A model generated the notes under the pieces. That model did no database searches. It was not told the origin of the DNA and worked only from the letters and a program-made list of their open reading frames with translations. Positions 44,141 through 51,860 of a DNA stretch of 64,000 bases are shown here, in pieces. This DNA comes from Fibrobacter sp. Lineage in GTDB: Bacteria; Fibrobacterota; Fibrobacteria; Fibrobacterales; Fibrobacteraceae. A program made the position numbers and the translations under genes. Every line of letters begins with the position of its first letter. Positions within the stretch are counted from its first letter, which is position 1. The DNA lies in contig JAFZOV010000113.1 of the NCBI GenBank assembly GCA_017550445.1, positions 1 to 64,000 on the forward strand. The letters run 5' to 3'.

Positions 44141-47112
44141 GTAAGTCAATGTCCCGAATGCGCCTGGTTGGAATGTTGTTGCTGGTTGCAATGGCATTTG
44201 TCGGTTGCTCGGACTGGTATTACGAGGCGGCTGACACCGACTACAGAAAAATCCGCGAACATGACCTTAAAGGCATATATCCCTTAAATGGCCGTACCTT
44301 GGAAGGTCGAATTGTTGTTTCTGCTTCAAAAAAGAACCGCATATTCACGGCCGAAAAAGTATCGCTTGTTCAGCTGGACAGTTCCCTTGCAGAAGTAGAG
44401 ACAATCAAGGGTGAAATCCTGAAGGGCGATACCGTTGACTACAGAATGCCTTTGCATGACTATAAATATCCGTATGTGAAAATTCAGATCAAGGGAAAGT
44501 GGAAATTCCTGGGTACAAAATCGGTGCCGCTTACGCTAGAAACCATTTGTGACATTTCGAATGTATGGTCCCCGAATGTGAACTTGATGACTCACTTGGA
44601 AGTCCCGCTAGTAGAGACCCTTGTAGCCGACGAGATTCCCTTTAATGCGGCAAAGCATATGGCGGCGCAATCGTTTACTGAAAATTTCGGATTCGAATTT
44701 GTCAAGGAAAATGCAGAATCTGTTAATCGCGATGCAAAAGAGATCGTTCCCCTGTACAGTTTCTTTATGGTCAACGGTCGCTCTGATAGCGCTTTTGTAG
44801 AGGCTGTCGAAGATTTTCGCATAGATATGGCAGACGGCGTCTATGATGATTCGGTCTCGTTGGTTCGATATGCGGATTATGTGGTGCAGAATTGGCTTCA
44901 CATGGATTCGGTTATGCAGAAGCTTGATACAAACGAATTGAACTGGGAACTTACCGAGGCCATTGTGGAACGCGTTTATGGCCTTGAGCGTTGTAATGAT
45001 TCGGTGTCGGATTATTCCTATATCAATACAAAAATATCGAAATTGAAAGGCGATTCTCTTGTTTGCGATGAACGCGTAAATGGAAGCCATATCTATCGAA
45101 CCCTTACGCCGTGGGAACGCCAATTTGGTGCATGTACCAGGATTAATTTGTCGAAGAACGTCTTAGGCTTAGAAGAAGATTCGACATACTATTATTGTAC
45201 CCATTCCTACTATGGGAACAAGATGTGGGAAAAGGCGACTTGGAGACAGGTGGTTACTTATTATTTGGGCGATTGCTATAATGGCTTGTTGAGGGACAAG
45301 GATAATGAAAATGTGTATCATGATCTGAAAAAGATTTATGGGGATACCGTATATATTTGTCGGCATAATTACAACGTCTGGAACGTCTATGGAACAGATA
45401 CATTGAGCTATCTCTTGGGTGACTGCGATTCTACGACCCTTTGGAGCTTGAATAAATTACGCGATTCTTCTGAATATGTATGCACCCTTGATTCCTGGCG
45501 CCCTGCAAATAGTACGCTTAAGTTTCTTTCAGAACAGCGTCCCTGCGATAAGAAAAAAGATGGGCTCCGTTCGTTCATGTACGATTCCGTTTATTATGTA
45601 TGTGCCGACGTGAAATGGGGCGAAAAGAAGGTGTACACATTTAAGGATACGGTTCGCGCCTATGCGGATTCGATAGCCCATGAAAATTATCTTGCTACGG
45701 AATGTGCAAGTGTATCTGATACGGTGAAGTATCTGCTCGATACGCTTGAAGGCAAGTATTATCATTGTAAAAAAGGAAACGATGGACTCAAGTTCTATGA
45801 ATCGGACTTTTTCCATGCAAAAGACTATCTGAGCGAACAGTATATCAAAACGCTTCCGAAGTGTACTGCGAATAACGATACGCTTGAACTGTTTGTGCAT
45901 CCGTATTTTAAGAAAAATAATATCGTAGATAACGACATATACTATCATTGCGCAAAAGTCGGTGGCAAGTACCAATACGAACCGTTGAGCTATGACCATA
46001 GGGCAACCTTGGTGGGACTTGCCGATGTGAATGAAAAGTACACATGCGATGCGCAGACGGATTCGCTCTCTGTGGTGCGCGACAGTATTTACCGAAATTA
46101 TTTCCATTGCGAAAAGCAGGGCGGTCGCTACGGATTCGTTAGAATTACCGAAGCTGAGGCAAACTCCTATAGGAGTTACGCCGATGTAAGGACGTTTGAA
46201 CCTTGTGTCTCTTCGGACACAATCCAGTATCAGAGAGATGCCTATAACAATTTCTATTACTACTACTGCGCCGATAAGGGCGATAAGCTGGAGTACGAAA
46301 GGATTCACATAGATTCTCTTGCGCAAAAGCTTGTAAACCACAATAATAAGATGGATGCATGCGATGCGTCCGTGGAACGGTGGCGTGCAAACGAATTTAA
46401 ACTATATCCGTACGAAAATCTATACAAGGTCTATTATATGGCATGCGACTATGATGATCAGAATCGATTTGCCTGGACGCTTGTCTCCGAGGAACATTAC
46501 AACCTCTTTGCCCAAATGTCGGCTGCAAAACTGAACCTTCCTGCATGCTCTGCAGAAGAACTTGCGGCGCGCGGCCCTGCAGTCGAGGTGAAGAATGGCT
46601 CCATTACGGATCCGCGAGATGGACGTAAGTACCGCGTTGCAACGATCGGAAAACAGACATGGATGGCGGAAAACTTGGATTACTACGATACCTTGGCGAT
46701 GCCTAATTTGATAGACCAGACCAAGTGCGATGATTCAGGTGCCTGCGCAAAAGGAGCACGCCGGTATTCCTGGTATGGTGCTGTCAATGCGACAAAAACG
46801 CCGGGGCACGATGAATTAAGATCGCAGCTTTGTACTCCTATACAAGGGGTGTGCCCTGTGGGGTGGCATATTCCGTCGCTGCTGGAATGGCAAGAACTTT
46901 TCGATTACACAGAGAAAAATAAGGGCGGCAGGGACTATGGTATTGGGGTGCGGAATGCGTCCGATAAGTATTATGCCGTTTCAGAAGCTCATTCCGCCGA
47001 TGATAAAATCAATTCTTTCTATGGTGTCGATATCCCTTACGGTAGCGGTTCCTATAGATATGCGTATTTATTCTACTCCCGTTCTTATTCCGTACGTTGC
47101 GTAAAGGACTAG
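44122..47112 (+). CDS. large lipoprotein with Cys-pair repeats and a C-terminal FISUMP domain
   Basis: The 996-residue protein has a lipoprotein signal ending in AFVGCS (Cys29). Residues about 30-290 are of unknown fold. From about 300 to 820 it contains some seven to nine imperfect repeats of about 55-75 residues, each with a Cys, an acidic DTL-like stretch and YYxC or YxHC. The last 170 residues are a FISUMP domain (DPRDGRKYRVATIGKQTWMA, CPVGWHIPS, SVRCVKD). FISUMP domains are common in Fibrobacter and their function is poorly defined. I keep the start at ATG 44122, with AGGAG six bases upstream, within the end of the preceding gene. Confidence 0.8.
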   Translation: MVHLLLGKSMSRMRLVGMLLLVAMAFVGCSDWYYEAADTDYRKIREHDLKGIYPLNGRTLEGRIVVSASKKNRIFTAEKVSLVQLDSSLAEVETIKGEILKGDTVDYRMPLHDYKYPYVKIQIKGKWKFLGTKSVPLTLETICDISNVWSPNVNLMTHLEVPLVETLVADEIPFNAAKHMAAQSFTENFGFEFVKENAESVNRDAKEIVPLYSFFMVNGRSDSAFVEAVEDFRIDMADGVYDDSVSLVRYADYVVQNWLHMDSVMQKLDTNELNWELTEAIVERVYGLERCNDSVSDYSYINTKISKLKGDSLVCDERVNGSHIYRTLTPWERQFGACTRINLSKNVLGLEEDSTYYYCTHSYYGNKMWEKATWRQVVTYYLGDCYNGLLRDKDNENVYHDLKKIYGDTVYICRHNYNVWNVYGTDTLSYLLGDCDSTTLWSLNKLRDSSEYVCTLDSWRPANSTLKFLSEQRPCDKKKDGLRSFMYDSVYYVCADVKWGEKKVYTFKDTVRAYADSIAHENYLATECASVSDTVKYLLDTLEGKYYHCKKGNDGLKFYESDFFHAKDYLSEQYIKTLPKCTANNDTLELFVHPYFKKNNIVDNDIYYHCAKVGGKYQYEPLSYDHRATLVGLADVNEKYTCDAQTDSLSVVRDSIYRNYFHCEKQGGRYGFVRITEAEANSYRSYADVRTFEPCVSSDTIQYQRDAYNNFYYYYCADKGDKLEYERIHIDSLAQKLVNHNNKMDACDASVERWRANEFKLYPYENLYKVYYMACDYDDQNRFAWTLVSEEHYNLFAQMSAAKLNLPACSAEELAARGPAVEVKNGSITDPRDGRKYRVATIGKQTWMAENLDYYDTLAMPNLIDQTKCDDSGACAKGARRYSWYGAVNATKTPGHDELRSQLCTPIQGVCPVGWHIPSLLEWQELFDYTEKNKGGRDYGIGVRNASDKYYAVSEAHSADDKINSFYGVDIPYGSGSYRYAYLFYSRSYSVRCVKD

Positions 47113-47122
47113 AAAATAGATT

Positions 47123-47140
47123 CCAGGTTGGCCTGTTTTT
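47123..47140 (+). terminator. weak terminator after the FISUMP lipoprotein
   Basis: CAGG-TTGG-CCTG (47124-47135) followed by five T residues. The stem is only four base pairs. Confidence 0.4.
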
Positions 47141-47182
47141 ACCAAAATTATAAACTTTTGTTTACGTTTTTGTGAAAAATCC

Positions 47183-47211
47183 TTGACATCGTCTTTTTTT
47201 GCTTATATATT
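47183..47211 (+). promoter_or_regulatory. consensus-like promoter of the small lipoprotein gene
   Basis: TTGACA (47183-47188), 17-base spacer, TATATT (47206-47211). This is the closest match to a canonical sigma-70-type promoter in the window. The predicted start is near 47218. Confidence 0.8.
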
Positions 47212-47237
47212 TAAGTGTACAAAAGAAGGAGTATTTT

Positions 47238-47372
47238 ATGGATTATAAAAAAATCATCCTGTCCCTGTTTGCTGTCCTGATGCTTGTGGCATGCGCTGGC
47301 ACACCGGACAACAATAATGACGAAACCCGAGCCAAGGCTGACAAGGCCTATCAGGAAGTTGACGCTGAATAA
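47238..47372 (+). CDS. 44-residue lipoprotein
   Basis: A short open frame encodes MDYKKIILSLFAVLMLVACA and 24 further residues rich in Asn, Asp, Glu, Lys and Ala. The lipobox is LVAC (Cys19), so the mature peptide is only 26 residues, similar in size to small lipoproteins of other bacteria. GAAGGAG (47225-47231) precedes the ATG by six bases and a near-consensus promoter precedes that. The function is unknown. It is too short to be predicted by many gene finders. Confidence 0.78.
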   Translation: MDYKKIILSLFAVLMLVACAGTPDNNNDETRAKADKAYQEVDAE

Positions 47373-47426
47373 GCGTCTTCTTTGTTGTGGTCGTAAATCA
47401 AAAATCGGTCTTTTCTGGATTTTTTG

Positions 47427-47439
47427 TTCCAAATTGGAA
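47427..47439. promoter_or_regulatory. TTCCAA-A-TTGGAA palindrome, copy 1
   Basis: This 13-base perfect odd palindrome starts 66 bases upstream of the -10 box of the next gene. An identical site lies 67 bases upstream of the -10 box at 50238, so it is a candidate activator or repressor site shared by the two units. Confidence 0.6.
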
Positions 47440-47468
47440 TAAAAAAGATGAGGTAATTTTTAATCAAA

Positions 47469-47498
47469 TTGCCTTGTAAAATTTATTTGGGGTATATT
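47469..47498 (+). promoter_or_regulatory. putative promoter of the PEGA-FISUMP gene
   Basis: TTGCCT (47469-47474), 18-base spacer, TATATT (47493-47498). The predicted start is near 47505, and AGAAGG (47524-47529) is the SD for the ATG at 47537. Confidence 0.55.
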
Positions 47499-47536
47499 TA
47501 TTGTTACTCCGGTGTAGTCTATAAGAAGGTTTGTGT

Positions 47537-49264
47537 ATGCCGAAAGTGCTTGCTTGTTTTTGGATTATTTTTCTGTCGGTGACATCGATTGCGGCTCCCT
47601 ATGTGGCGGGAACCCATGTGGCCGTGTTAGAGACTGTGTCTGAACAGGGCGTTATCGGACGTTCTGAAAAGATGTTCCTGACAGATAAATTGCGTGAGCG
47701 GGCGAATAAGGTGTTGCCGGCCTATATGGGGTATGTTGTTATGACGCGTGAAAACATCAGTGCCATGTTGCCCCCAGGCAAATCCATTGAAGATTGTGAG
47801 GGGAGTTGCCTTGTAGAGACCGGTAAGAATATTGCGGCCGATTACGTGGCGCAGGCGCGAGTGGGCAAGTTTGGCAAACAGCTTACTCTTACCATGGAAC
47901 TGTACGAGACTGCAGGGAGTAACCTAGTCGGTAGCTTTACCACGCGAAAACCCGATGCCGAGGGCCTGCTTGAAGAACTCGAACGCGAGGCGGATAGGGT
48001 CTTTCAGCTGATTATAGGAACAAGTGCGCCAGCCGTAAAAAAGACCGAAGAAATTAGCGTGGTAAGTACAAGTAATATGGGGTACCAAGCGGGTGGTGGA
48101 AAGCTTTACATTGTAAATGTGGAAAGTAAACCGGCAGGAGTGTTGTTCAGCGTGGATGGCCGCGTGAATTCCAGTTGCAATACGACGCCTTGCGAAATTG
48201 CTCTTCCGGCGGGTAATCACCTGTTCAGTTTCAATAAGGAAATGTTCCAGGACAAGGATGTTCCGGTTGATGTACAAAAGAGTGGCCAAAAAGTGTCGGT
48301 TAAACTCGACCCGTATTTCGGCAAGCTGACCATAGATCCGGTATTCGAAGGCGGTATGGGAAAATTGGAAGAGGCTGTCGTTACGATAGATGGCAAAAAG
48401 ATAAAGCAGAGAGCCGTGCAACTTTCGGTCGGGAGCCATAAGGTTCAAATTACTCATAAGTGCTACGAAGATGTGGTTCTTGACTTGAACGTGAAAAACA
48501 GGAGTATCATCCGCTTTGACCAAAAAATGCAACCGCTGCTGGGTGGCCTGCAAATGGATGCCATGCATGAGGGAAAGCCTAAATCGGTGCCGGTATATGT
48601 GAATGGAAAGATGATGGGCAATACTCCGTTCCTTGAAATGATTCCCGTATGCTCGAAGGTGCAAATTGGAAAAGACAAGAAAAAGGTCCCGGTGAAACTC
48701 AAGGCGGGTGAAACCGTGCGTTATGTCCATACTATAAACGAATCGGTTGGAATGTTCGTTGATCGCCGTGACGGGAAAAAGTACACCACTGCAAAAATTG
48801 GCCGGCAGACTTGGATGGCTGAAAATTTGAGATATGAGACTGCAAGTAGCTATTGTTATGCCGAGGAAAGAGCTAACTGCGCCCAGTATGGAAAACTTTA
48901 TACTTGGGAAGATGCCAAACGGGCGTGCCCGTTGGGGTGGCATTTGCCGAGCGAGGCCGAATGGGGTACGCTCTTTTACGCCGTTGGGGGCGCGTCTGTA
49001 GCGGGCGCAATCCTTAAGTCTAAAGAAGGGTGGATTAAAGGTGGTGTGGGAAAGGACATTTTCTTGTTCTCGGCGCTTCCGGCAGGGTACAGGAATGAAG
49101 AAGGCGACTATGACCTTGAAGGGGGCTTTGCGAACTTCTGGAGCTCCACAGAACGCGATTCCCGCAACGCCTATTTTATGAGCTTTTATTTCGACCGCAC
49201 CGATGTTAAATCTGGCAGCAATAAGAAGGACTACGCGTTCTCTGTCCGCTGCGTGAAGGATTAG
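47537..49264 (+). CDS. secreted protein with CsgG/TolB-N-like, PEGA and FISUMP domains
   Basis: The 575-residue product has a signal peptide (to about residue 19) and an N-terminal domain (about 26-160: THVAVLETVSEQG, LTDKLRERANKVLP, MTRENISAMLPPG, LVETGKNIAADYVAQARVG) of a type related to CsgG/FlgO/TolB N-terminal folds. Three PEGA-like beta repeats follow (about 185-258, 262-330, 333-395), then a FISUMP domain (VDRRDGKKYTTAKIGRQTWM through SVRCVKD). The N-terminal domain is closely related to that of the protein at 51860. No lipobox is seen. ATG 47537 is chosen over TTG 47531 because of the spacing to AGAAGG. A terminator follows. Confidence 0.82.
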   Translation: MPKVLACFWIIFLSVTSIAAPYVAGTHVAVLETVSEQGVIGRSEKMFLTDKLRERANKVLPAYMGYVVMTRENISAMLPPGKSIEDCEGSCLVETGKNIAADYVAQARVGKFGKQLTLTMELYETAGSNLVGSFTTRKPDAEGLLEELEREADRVFQLIIGTSAPAVKKTEEISVVSTSNMGYQAGGGKLYIVNVESKPAGVLFSVDGRVNSSCNTTPCEIALPAGNHLFSFNKEMFQDKDVPVDVQKSGQKVSVKLDPYFGKLTIDPVFEGGMGKLEEAVVTIDGKKIKQRAVQLSVGSHKVQITHKCYEDVVLDLNVKNRSIIRFDQKMQPLLGGLQMDAMHEGKPKSVPVYVNGKMMGNTPFLEMIPVCSKVQIGKDKKKVPVKLKAGETVRYVHTINESVGMFVDRRDGKKYTTAKIGRQTWMAENLRYETASSYCYAEERANCAQYGKLYTWEDAKRACPLGWHLPSEAEWGTLFYAVGGASVAGAILKSKEGWIKGGVGKDIFLFSALPAGYRNEEGDYDLEGGFANFWSSTERDSRNAYFMSFYFDRTDVKSGSNKKDYAFSVRCVKD

Positions 49265-49280
49265 GGAAAGCCTCTGATTC

Positions 49281-49341
49281 AAAAAATCGGCCCGAGAGGA
49301 CCGATTTTTGTCGTATAGAAGAGCGTTTCGCTTTACATGTT
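49281..49341 (+). terminator. terminator within a 60-base repeat, copy 1
   Basis: AAAAATCGG (49282-49290) and CCGATTTTT (49301-49309) form the terminator of the PEGA-FISUMP gene. This stem and the following GTCGTATAGAAGAGCGTTTC and CTTTACATGTT are repeated almost identically at 49960-50020, on the other side of the toxin-antitoxin pair. Confidence 0.85.
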
Positions 49342-49397
49342 TTTTTTCAAGTTGCTTTTTGATAGGGCTTTATGTATATTTGTTGGTGGAGGTTATA

Positions 49398-49634
49398 ATG
49401 TCTTACGAAACCGTCATAGATCAGGTGAAATCTTTGCCAGAAAGTTCTCTGGAAGATGTTTCAAGATACATCGAATTTTTGATGTATCAACTGGAAAAAG
49501 ACAGTATGGCTCCGTTGCTAGAAACAGATGAGGTCTTTGAACAAAAAATGGAACGCGGTTATGCCGATGCCCTTGAAGGTAGAGGAAAATCGATGGATGG
49601 GGTTTTTTCAGAGTTGAAAAAACGGTTCGTCTAG
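49398..49634 (+). CDS. antitoxin of a toxin-antitoxin pair
   Basis: The 78-residue protein (MSYETVIDQVKSLPESSLED and onward) resembles DUF2281/RelB-like antitoxins: a short N-terminal helical part with YETVIDQVKSLPESSLEDVS, then a charged C-terminus that would wrap the toxin. TGGAGG lies five bases before ATG 49398. An in-frame ATG at 49308 would add 30 residues reading through the terminator region, so I reject it. The stop codon overlaps the toxin start by one base. Confidence 0.75.
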   Translation: MSYETVIDQVKSLPESSLEDVSRYIEFLMYQLEKDSMAPLLETDEVFEQKMERGYADALEGRGKSMDGVFSELKKRFV

Positions 49635-49948
49635 TGGATTACAAAGTCATCGTTTCTGATCAGGCCGAACAGGACCTGAATAATATCTATTCATATATAT
49701 ACAATGAATTGAAATCCAAAGCTAGTGCGGAACGAGTTGCGTCTCAATTGCACCGTGCGATGGTAGAACTTTCCATGATGCCAAAACGTTTTCGGGTGTA
49801 TCCGCTTGAACCCTGGTTTTCAAGAGGAATTCGTTCTGTTCCGGTCGGGAATTATATGTTATTCTTTCTTGTAAAAGATGTGAATGCTGAAGTTTGGATA
49901 ACTCGCATTGTTTACGGAAAGCGTGACATGACAGGTGTTTTGCGATAA
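49634..49948 (+). CDS. RelE/ParE-family toxin
   Basis: The 104-residue protein (DYKVIVSDQAEQDLNNIYSY and RSVPVGNYMLFFLVKDV, then RIVYGKRDM) fits the RelE/ParE toxin superfamily, most like ParE in its helical N-terminus. RelE members cut mRNA on ribosomes, and ParE members inhibit gyrase. Which activity applies cannot be decided here. It starts with GTG 49634 overlapping the antitoxin stop, which gives tight coupling. A repeat copy with a terminator stem follows. Confidence 0.8.
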   Translation: MDYKVIVSDQAEQDLNNIYSYIYNELKSKASAERVASQLHRAMVELSMMPKRFRVYPLEPWFSRGIRSVPVGNYMLFFLVKDVNAEVWITRIVYGKRDMTGVLR

Positions 49949-49959
49949 TTCGTAAAATT

Positions 49960-50020
49960 CAAAAATCGGCCCGTTCGGAGCGATTTTGTCGTATAGAAGA
50001 ACGCTACGCTTTACAAGTTA
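49960..50020 (+). repeat. 60-base direct repeat, copy 2, including a terminator stem
   Basis: This repeats 49281-49341: AAAATCGGCCCG, a variable loop, CGATTTTGTCGTATAGAAGA, then CGCTACGCTTTACAAGTT. The stem AAAATCG/CGATTTT makes a terminator for the toxin gene. The two copies bracket the toxin-antitoxin pair. Confidence 0.8.
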
Positions 50021-50089
50021 TTTTTGAGTGCTTTTGGCTTCAAGCCTTGTCTTGAATTCAGCAATCTCCTTGGTGTCGACCATCTGCAT
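50018..50089 (-). pseudogene. 23-codon antisense open frame, possible gene remnant
   Basis: On the minus strand ATG 50089 (or 50083) to TAA 50018 encodes MQMVDTKEIAEFKTRLEAKS plus three residues. AGGG lies just before it. It might be a short gene or a fragment of a lost one. The gap 49949-50249 otherwise holds the repeat, one palindrome and a promoter. Confidence 0.3.
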
Positions 50090-50170
50090 CCCTGTGAATA
50101 GTTTTTAAGGCTAAATCCCATTTGGGGTGCCCATATACTAACACGTTTTTTGGCCGAATTTTGCCAATTA

Positions 50171-50184
50171 TTCCAAATTGGAAT
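50171..50184. promoter_or_regulatory. TTCCAA-A-TTGGAAT palindrome, copy 2
   Basis: TTCCAAATTGGAAT is identical to 47427-47440 and lies 67 bases upstream of the -10 box at 50238, compared with 66 for copy 1. Confidence 0.6.
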
Positions 50185-50214
50185 GATTTTGTAAGAGTTT
50201 TTTAATATTCGTTA

Positions 50215-50243
50215 TTGACTTCTAGGGTTTCCATAGGTATATT
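50215..50243 (+). promoter_or_regulatory. promoter of the LPP20 operon
   Basis: TTGACT (50215-50220), 17-base spacer, TATATT (50238-50243). The predicted start falls at about 50250, the ATG itself. Confidence 0.7.
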
Positions 50244-50249
50244 ATGCGT

Positions 50250-51311
50250 ATGAGAAGGAGCTTGTGTAATTTCAATTTTACCGAGGTGGTGTTCTGTACC
50301 CTGTTGGGTACGTTTTTCTTGATATGTGGCTGTGCTTCTGAAAAAGAGGCTGTTGTTCCGCCGCCACCTCCGCCTAAGCCTGCGATTCCTATTTCGCAAG
50401 AATTGATGCAGTATCCTTGCCCTCCGGGACACCTTCAGGGGCTCGGCATGGCTGGTGATTATGGCCAGGCTCTTAATGCAGCGGTGTCGCAGATTGCTGT
50501 TCAGATTCAAAGCTCGGTGAAATCGGTGAATTACTCGAAAAAAACATCGGATATCGCTGCCGACGGCACTGAACAGATTACCGAGAATTTTCAGACAAAA
50601 TCTCAGGTGTCTGCCGAAATTAGAAATAGTCAAGATGTTCGCGTGAACCAGACGATTGCCCGCGATGGAATTGTAGGGATTGTCGCATGCATGGATCGAA
50701 ACGACGCCGCGAAGCCATTCCGCATGGATTATCAGTCGGCCCGCGACCAGTTGGTATCGGCCATGGCGATTTTGAGCATGACGAACCACCCGCTTGAAAA
50801 ATTCACGAATTACGACAACATGGTCCGTGCTTATGACCGTTACCATGAATCGGTGGGTGTCTTGCAGTCGCTGGGACAAACCGATGGCTTTGGCGATATT
50901 GAAAATGATTACCGCAAGGCGATGGAAGCCTACAACGAATTTAGAAGCAACTATAAGATTTATATGGATGGGGCGATTGAAACGGACGAAGGTCGATTTG
51001 TCTTCTCGGAAATTTCTAAAACCATAAAGCTCCAGTCCCTGACTGATAGCTGTGTGTCTGGCGTTGTCCTGGAACTTGAAATTTCGGACCCCAAGTGCAA
51101 GGAGGGCGGGCTCGGCGTGAGCTGTTCCGAGGTGATTGCCCTGAACGGCAAGTCGTGCAGTGGCGAAAGCTTCTTTACTTTGGGTGGAACGTTTAAGGGC
51201 GTTGGCCGCCGTGACGAGGCTGAGGCACGCGAAAGGCTTTTAAGTGGACTTGCCAAGAATGACTTTATGGCGGAATGGCTCAAAGAAATTAATCGCTGGG
51301 TGGCGAGGTAG
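50250..51311 (+). CDS. LPP20-family lipoprotein
   Basis: The 353-residue protein has a lipoprotein signal (MRRSLCNFNF, then TLLGTFFLICGCA, Cys28) and an LPP20-like domain beginning CPPGHLQGLGMAGDYGQALN with SQIAVQIQSSVKS. LPP20 domains occur in outer-membrane and surface-associated lipoproteins such as FlgP. It is the first gene of a run ending at 54835. An ATG at 50244 lies before the predicted transcription start, so I chose 50250, which makes the mRNA almost leaderless. The C-terminal half (residues 200 and on) is of unknown fold. Confidence 0.72.
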   Translation: MRRSLCNFNFTEVVFCTLLGTFFLICGCASEKEAVVPPPPPPKPAIPISQELMQYPCPPGHLQGLGMAGDYGQALNAAVSQIAVQIQSSVKSVNYSKKTSDIAADGTEQITENFQTKSQVSAEIRNSQDVRVNQTIARDGIVGIVACMDRNDAAKPFRMDYQSARDQLVSAMAILSMTNHPLEKFTNYDNMVRAYDRYHESVGVLQSLGQTDGFGDIENDYRKAMEAYNEFRSNYKIYMDGAIETDEGRFVFSEISKTIKLQSLTDSCVSGVVLELEISDPKCKEGGLGVSCSEVIALNGKSCSGESFFTLGGTFKGVGRRDEAEARERLLSGLAKNDFMAEWLKEINRWVAR

Positions 51312-51314
51312 TTT

Positions 51315-51860
51315 ATGGTAAAGTATTTGACTTTTGTGCTTGTTGTGTTCGCTTTTGCGCAGGGTGTGTTTGCAAAGGAATCTGTGAAGATGCCTCTTCC
51401 GCCGCAAATACAGGATTCGATCCCGTGGTTTGCGGTGCGTGAACTGGGTGACAACAATACTCCTTTTACAAGGACGCACTTGCAGCAGATTGCCAAGAAG
51501 AACAATCGCGTGGCGCTGGTTTACTTTGCGACATGGTGCATCCCGTGCCGAGTCGGTTTGAAACAGATCGCGGCTCATCATGACGAACTTGCCAAGGCGG
51601 GAACAGAAAATGTGCTGGTGAATGTGGGGGAACGCGATACGGAGGCGCTTACGAAATATCTGCAGACGTTCTCGCTGGATCAGATGAAGGCTGTGGTGGA
51701 CCCGTTTGGCCGCCTTACCGAGGGCTTTGGGTTGAAAAAAGAAAACGAGAACATGTCGCTGCCGCGTACGATAGTCGTGGATTCCTCGCTAAAGCCCCTG
51801 TTCATGCTTAGCGAAGAAGGTGAGGACTTTATAAACCTTTTGAAAAGTGCGGGTAAATAA
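51315..51860 (+). CDS. periplasmic thioredoxin-like protein (TlpA/ResA type)
   Basis: The 181-residue protein has a signal peptide (to about residue 20) and a thioredoxin fold with the active site WCIPC (Cys75, Cys78) in VYFATWCIPCRVG. A cis-Pro segment SLPRTIVVD follows near residue 155. Such proteins reduce or exchange disulfides in the periplasm. Its neighbours encode Cys-containing envelope proteins, so they may be its substrates. It starts three bases after the LPP20 gene and touches the next by one base. Confidence 0.85.
   Translation: MVKYLTFVLVVFAFAQGVFAKESVKMPLPPQIQDSIPWFAVRELGDNNTPFTRTHLQQIAKKNNRVALVYFATWCIPCRVGLKQIAAHHDELAKAGTENVLVNVGERDTEALTKYLQTFSLDQMKAVVDPFGRLTEGFGLKKENENMSLPRTIVVDSSLKPLFMLSEEGEDFINLLKSAGK

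Noticed and set aside
49308..49397. 30-residue N-terminal extension of the antitoxin
   Set aside because: It would read through a repeat and terminator region; ATG 49398 has TGGAGG in place.
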